This document shows positions 63,847 through 64,000 of a stretch of 64,000 bases of DNA, piece after piece. The DNA is from JAJRWS01 sp039831705 (lineage in GTDB: Bacteria > Planctomycetota > Planctomycetia > Pirellulales > Lacipirellulaceae), in assembly GCA_039831705.1 (NCBI GenBank), contig JBDOMT010000365.1:6827-70826 (forward strand), written 5' to 3'. The notes below the pieces were generated by a model. It saw only the letters and a program-made list of their open reading frames with translations, was not told the origin of the DNA and made no database searches. The translations under genes and the position numbers were made by a program. The number at the start of each line of letters is the position of its first letter. Position 1 is the first letter of the stretch.

Positions 63847-63912
63847 AGCACGAAGCGCCAGCGAGTGAGTCCACGGCAACCCTATCTGACCCACTCGCTG
63901 GCGCTTCGTGCT
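63847..63912. repeat. Perfect 21-bp inverted repeat in the terminal intergenic region
   Basis: agcacgaagcgccagcgagtg (arm 63847-63867) is perfectly inverted at 63892-63912 with a 24-base loop. The whole 63797-63960 stretch is built of this family, including a degenerate arm near 63964 and the inverted copy near 29308-29396. No gene is visible from 63797 to the window end. Confidence 0.8.
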
Positions 63913-64000
63913 TGTATTTTAAAAAAGCGCACCATGACATTAGAAAGGTCGAATAAACCCATACTAGCACGCAGCGCAAGCAAGTGGGGCACGCACAATT

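Overview
The window looks like a scaffold from a metagenome-assembled planctomycete genome, probably of the Pirellulales type. The evidence is the gene content: many secreted sulfatases, Tat-exported Gfo/Idh/MocA oxidoreductases, a DUF6807 (PmoA-like) protein, a ThuA protein, a DUF1080/heme fusion, and paired DUF1592+DUF1552 and DUF1549/DUF1553+DUF1501 genes. A methanopterin-type dihydropteroate-synthase-like gene sits at the left edge. Two 10-N scaffold gaps (22210-22219 and 62908-62917) and a homopolymer frameshift fit a draft assembly. No rRNA, tRNA, CRISPR array or transposase gene was found.

Layout. 1-2147 (minus): an SDR protein followed by a DHPS-like/DUF6513 protein. 2457-9489: a PQQ-type propeller, a FabD-like protein, a CBS-pair protein and a large secreted protein of unknown role. 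9543-14002: a sugar-catabolism locus, with an AraC regulator divergent from TIM-barrel isomerase, Gfo/Idh/MocA and DUF6807 genes. 14014-19926 (minus): methyltransferase, TIM barrel, UbiA prenyltransferase, TIM barrel and type I phosphodiesterase, resembling a reduced Ebo/Edb cluster and dotted with short tandem repeats. 20199-24644: a planctomycete-type hypothetical protein, a GNAT protein and dnaA, whose linker is full of codon-phased repeats. 24915-28399: a secreted peroxiredoxin with UGA at the catalytic cysteine (probable selenoprotein), an MFS protein and a PQQ-type propeller. 28409-29154: remnants of two divergent genes that have both lost their 5' halves. 29531-34703: two sulfatases (one frameshifted) and a ThuA protein. 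35479-43064: fructose-1,6-bisphosphatase, a small Cys-rich secreted protein, a lipoprotein and a fused ResB-CcsA cytochrome c maturation protein. 43068-52090: a zinc metalloprotease with a long acidic insert, a DUF1080-dehydrogenase-cytochrome fusion, an Sfp-type transferase and a second Gfo/Idh/MocA protein. 52343-55445: a small membrane protein, a lone NqrB/RnfD-like protein and a truncated Cache-PAS sensor. 55656-63796: DUF2007 and the two planctomycete cytochrome/Tat-protein pairs.

How the genes work together: most of the window serves periplasmic breakdown of sulfated or decorated carbohydrates and electron transfer (heme proteins and the ResB-CcsA maturation machinery). The two observations I rate highest are the selenocysteine peroxiredoxin at 24915-25499, with a plausible bacterial SECIS hairpin, and the Ebo/Edb-like cluster whose two TIM-barrel genes each have a different heptanucleotide repeat beside the start codon. 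Intergenic DNA carries several families of dispersed imperfect palindromes; one coincides with the first assembly gap.
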